Part shown: positions 61,701 through 64,000 of the stretch, piece by piece
How the letters are laid out: every line of letters starts with the position of its first letter
How positions within the stretch are numbered: the first letter of the stretch is position 1
Source of the DNA: Scylla paramamosain
Taxonomy: Eukaryota; Arthropoda; Malacostraca; Decapoda; Portunidae
NCBI RefSeq assembly: GCF_035594125.1
Contig: NC_087185.1
Coordinates: forward strand, 9,874,501-9,938,500
Length of the DNA: 64,000 nt
Direction: 5' to 3'
Program-made: the position numbers and the translations under genes
Notes under the pieces: model-generated
The model's database searches: none
Told to the model about the DNA's origin: nothing
The model's input: the letters and a program-made list of their open reading frames with translations, nothing else

Positions 61701-64000
61701 AAAGAACTTGATATTTAAAAAACAAAAGGACATTACGAGAAACGTATATTATGAGTGTTTTTAAAATTTGTTAAGTACCAAAAACCAAAAACCCACTCTT
61801 TATTTAGAAAAATAAATAAATAAAAAAAATAAAAAAATAGCAATTTTTTTTATTTTTTATTATTCATCTTCATAGGTACCGAAATGCCAAAATTCTTGGA
61901 AAATTCAAGGCAATTATATGATAAGAGAATATTATCAAAAAAGTTGATTTTAGCTTTTTTTTCGGACCCTAACCAAACCCTAAACTGCACGCAAAGCCTC
62001 CAATATGAAGACCTTATCAGAAATATTTCTTTTGAGTGTTTTTCAGCAAGTTAGGCACCAAAATGATAAATGATAAGGAACTCACTTGATATGGGAATCA
62101 AAAACAAAATTACTAAAAACGTGTCTTCCCAGTGTTTTACGCAGAAAAACGCTAAAATGGATGCAAACCAACCAATATCAAGAAAGAGAAAAAACATTAC
62201 CAAAAAGGTATATTTTGAGTGTTTCTGAGCTTGTTACCTATAAAAAAAACGCTAAAATTGATACAAAGCACTCTATATTGGGAAAGAAAGGGACATTGCG
62301 GGAAAAGTGTATAATGAGTGTATTACAGTTCAAAAGAACACCAAGGCAAAAAACGCAAAAACTCGAGTATATGGAGAAGTTTCCTAGATACCAAAATGCT
62401 GAAACTCATGAATAACACTCTTAATTGAGAAACAGAACAACCTTACCAAATTCGTGTATTTTGAGTGTTTTTGATATTCTTAGTTACCAAAAAATACAAA
62501 TTGCATGCGAAACCACCTTTATGTGAGAAAAAAATGACAATACCAGAAAAGTGTCTTTTAAGTGTTTTTGAGCGTGATAGGCAGTAAAGCACTAAAAAGC
62601 AGGGCAATCATATTTCATTGGAATAACACCAATTCATACAAAAAACTTGCCTTTAAGTGTTTTTGAACTCCTTATATACAAAACTTCTAAAACGCATGGA
62701 AAACACCTTTTAAGGACAAACAGAATAACATTACCAAAAACATGTATTTTGAGTGTTTTTGATCATGTTATCTATAAAAACGCTTAAATCCATGCAAAGA
62801 ACCTTATGTTTGGGAAACGAAAGGACATTACGAGAAACGTGTATTATGAGTGTTTTTAAGTTCCTCAAGTACATAAAAGCTAAATCCCACAAATAGCACT
62901 CTTTATTGAGAAAAAATAAATAAGTAAATAAAAAAATAGGATTTTTTTTTTTTTATTTATCTTCATAGGTACCGCGTTGCCAAAATTCTGGGAAAATTCA
63001 GGACAGTTATATGATAACAGAATATCATCAAAAAAGTTAATTTTAGCCTTTTTTTCGGACTTATGTACCAAACCCTAAAGTGCATGCAAAGCCTCCTATA
63101 TGAGGAAATTAAACGACCTTATCAGAAATCTGTCTTTTGAGTGTTGTTCAGCATGTTAGGCACCAAAACGATAAATAATAAGGAACTCACTCTATATGGG
63201 AATTCAAAACAAAATTACTGAATACTTGTCTTCTCAGTGTTTTACGTAGAAAAACGCTAAAACGGATGCAAACCAACCAATATAAAGAAATAGAAAAACA
63301 TTACCAAAAAGGTATATTTTGAGTGTTTTTGAGCTTGTTACCTATAAAAAACACAAAAATTGATGCAAAGCACTCTATAATGGGAAAGAAAAGGACATTG
63401 CAAGAAAAGTGTATAATGAGTGTTTTATAGTTCAAAAGAAACAAAAAGAACCACAAGGCAAAAAATGCAATAACTAGTGTATGTGAAGAAGTTTCGTAGA
63501 TACCAAAATGCTTAAACTCATGAACAACACTCTTAATTGAGAAACAGGACAATCTTACTAAATGCGTGTATTTTGAGTGCTTTTCACATTCTTAGTTACC
63601 AAAAGCCCAAATTGCATGCGAAACCAACTTTATGTGGGAAAAAAAATGACATTACCAGAAAAATGTCTTTTGAGTGTTTTTGAGCGTGTTAGGCAATAAA
63701 TCACTAAAAAGCAGGGCAATCACATTACATTCGAATAAAACCAATTTTTAACAAGAACTTGCCTTTAAGTGTTTTTGAGCTCCTTATATACCAAAACACT
63801 AAAATGCATGCAAAATACACTTTATGGTGAAACAGAATAACATTACCAAAAACATGTAATTTGAGTGTTTTTGATCATATTACCAATAAAAACGCTTAAA
63901 TACTTGCAAGGAACCCTATTTTTGGGAAACGAAAGGACATTACGAGAAACGTGTATTATGAGTGTTTTTAAGTTCATTAACTACGAAAAAGGTAAAAGCC
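58707..64000 (-). repeat. U repeat copy C, minus orientation, cut by the window end
   Basis: Third direct copy; about 5.3 kb lies in the window and roughly 1.2 kb would lie beyond. It retains the 691-bp segment missing from copy B. Substitutions relative to A include GAACTTGATATTTAAAAAAC near 61706 (A: GAACCTGATATTTAGGAAAC) and TTGAACTCC near 62664 (A: TTGAGCTCC). Its A-run is 20 and T-run 18 at the sites counted in copies A and B. Confidence 0.93.

Overview
The window is eukaryotic, non-coding and strongly AT-rich. Apart from two remnants of one CR1-like LINE it is built almost entirely from one satellite family. The basic monomer is about 90-100 bp. It carries recognisable blocks: TTTTAGCG, TTTTGGTAC, TAAGAAGCTC, AAAAACACTCAAAA, GTTTTTGGTAATGTT, TCCATATAGGGTG, TTTGCATGC. 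I see no intact protein gene, tRNA, rRNA, CRISPR array or bacterial signal. The LINE remnants (CR1-type reverse transcriptase, 8-bp 3' terminal repeat) point to an animal. Their 3' tail reminds me of decapod crustacean elements, but that is memory and low confidence.

The satellite has nested levels of order. (1) Five monomer types, called a-b-c-d-e here, recur in that order in the diverged domain at 28.1-35.7 kb (about 0.45 kb per five-mer). (2) Elsewhere the unit is a ten-mer of about 1.0-1.15 kb, a'-b'-c'-d'-e'-a''-b''-c''-d''-e'': two diverged five-mers. Extra blocks sit in c' (a GGCATCTCGGTACC segment plus poly(A)/poly(T)) and in d'' (about 55 bp before CTATAAAACACTC). (3) Six ten-mers form a unit of about 6.46 kb, called U here, present three times in tandem on the minus strand from 46.46 kb to the window end. 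(4) Larger blocks are also duplicated, including one about 13.5 kb apart that carries the LINE insertion.

Layout: 1-27330, plus-strand ten-mer array with two similar inverted segments (14.3-14.7 and 17.6-18.1 kb); 27331-28136, truncated LINE copy 1; 28137-35696, diverged five-mer domain with orientation flips and a long (TA)n; 35697-40877, plus-strand ten-mers with a perfect 152-bp inverted repeat; 40878-42946, LINE copy 2; 42947-43799, diverged monomers; 43800-46460, plus-strand ten-mers; 46461-64000, minus-strand ten-mers as U copies A, B and C.

The most interesting points are: the U tandem appears to be a circularly permuted, inverted version of the ten-mers at about 5.6-12.15 kb; deletions remove roughly one five-mer block; and several short, nearly perfect fold-back palindromes with 2-4 nt spacers are scattered through satellite and LINE, suggesting repeated template switching. 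All comparisons were made by eye, so boundaries are approximate to a few bases unless stated. The near-identity of the U copies could partly reflect assembly error.
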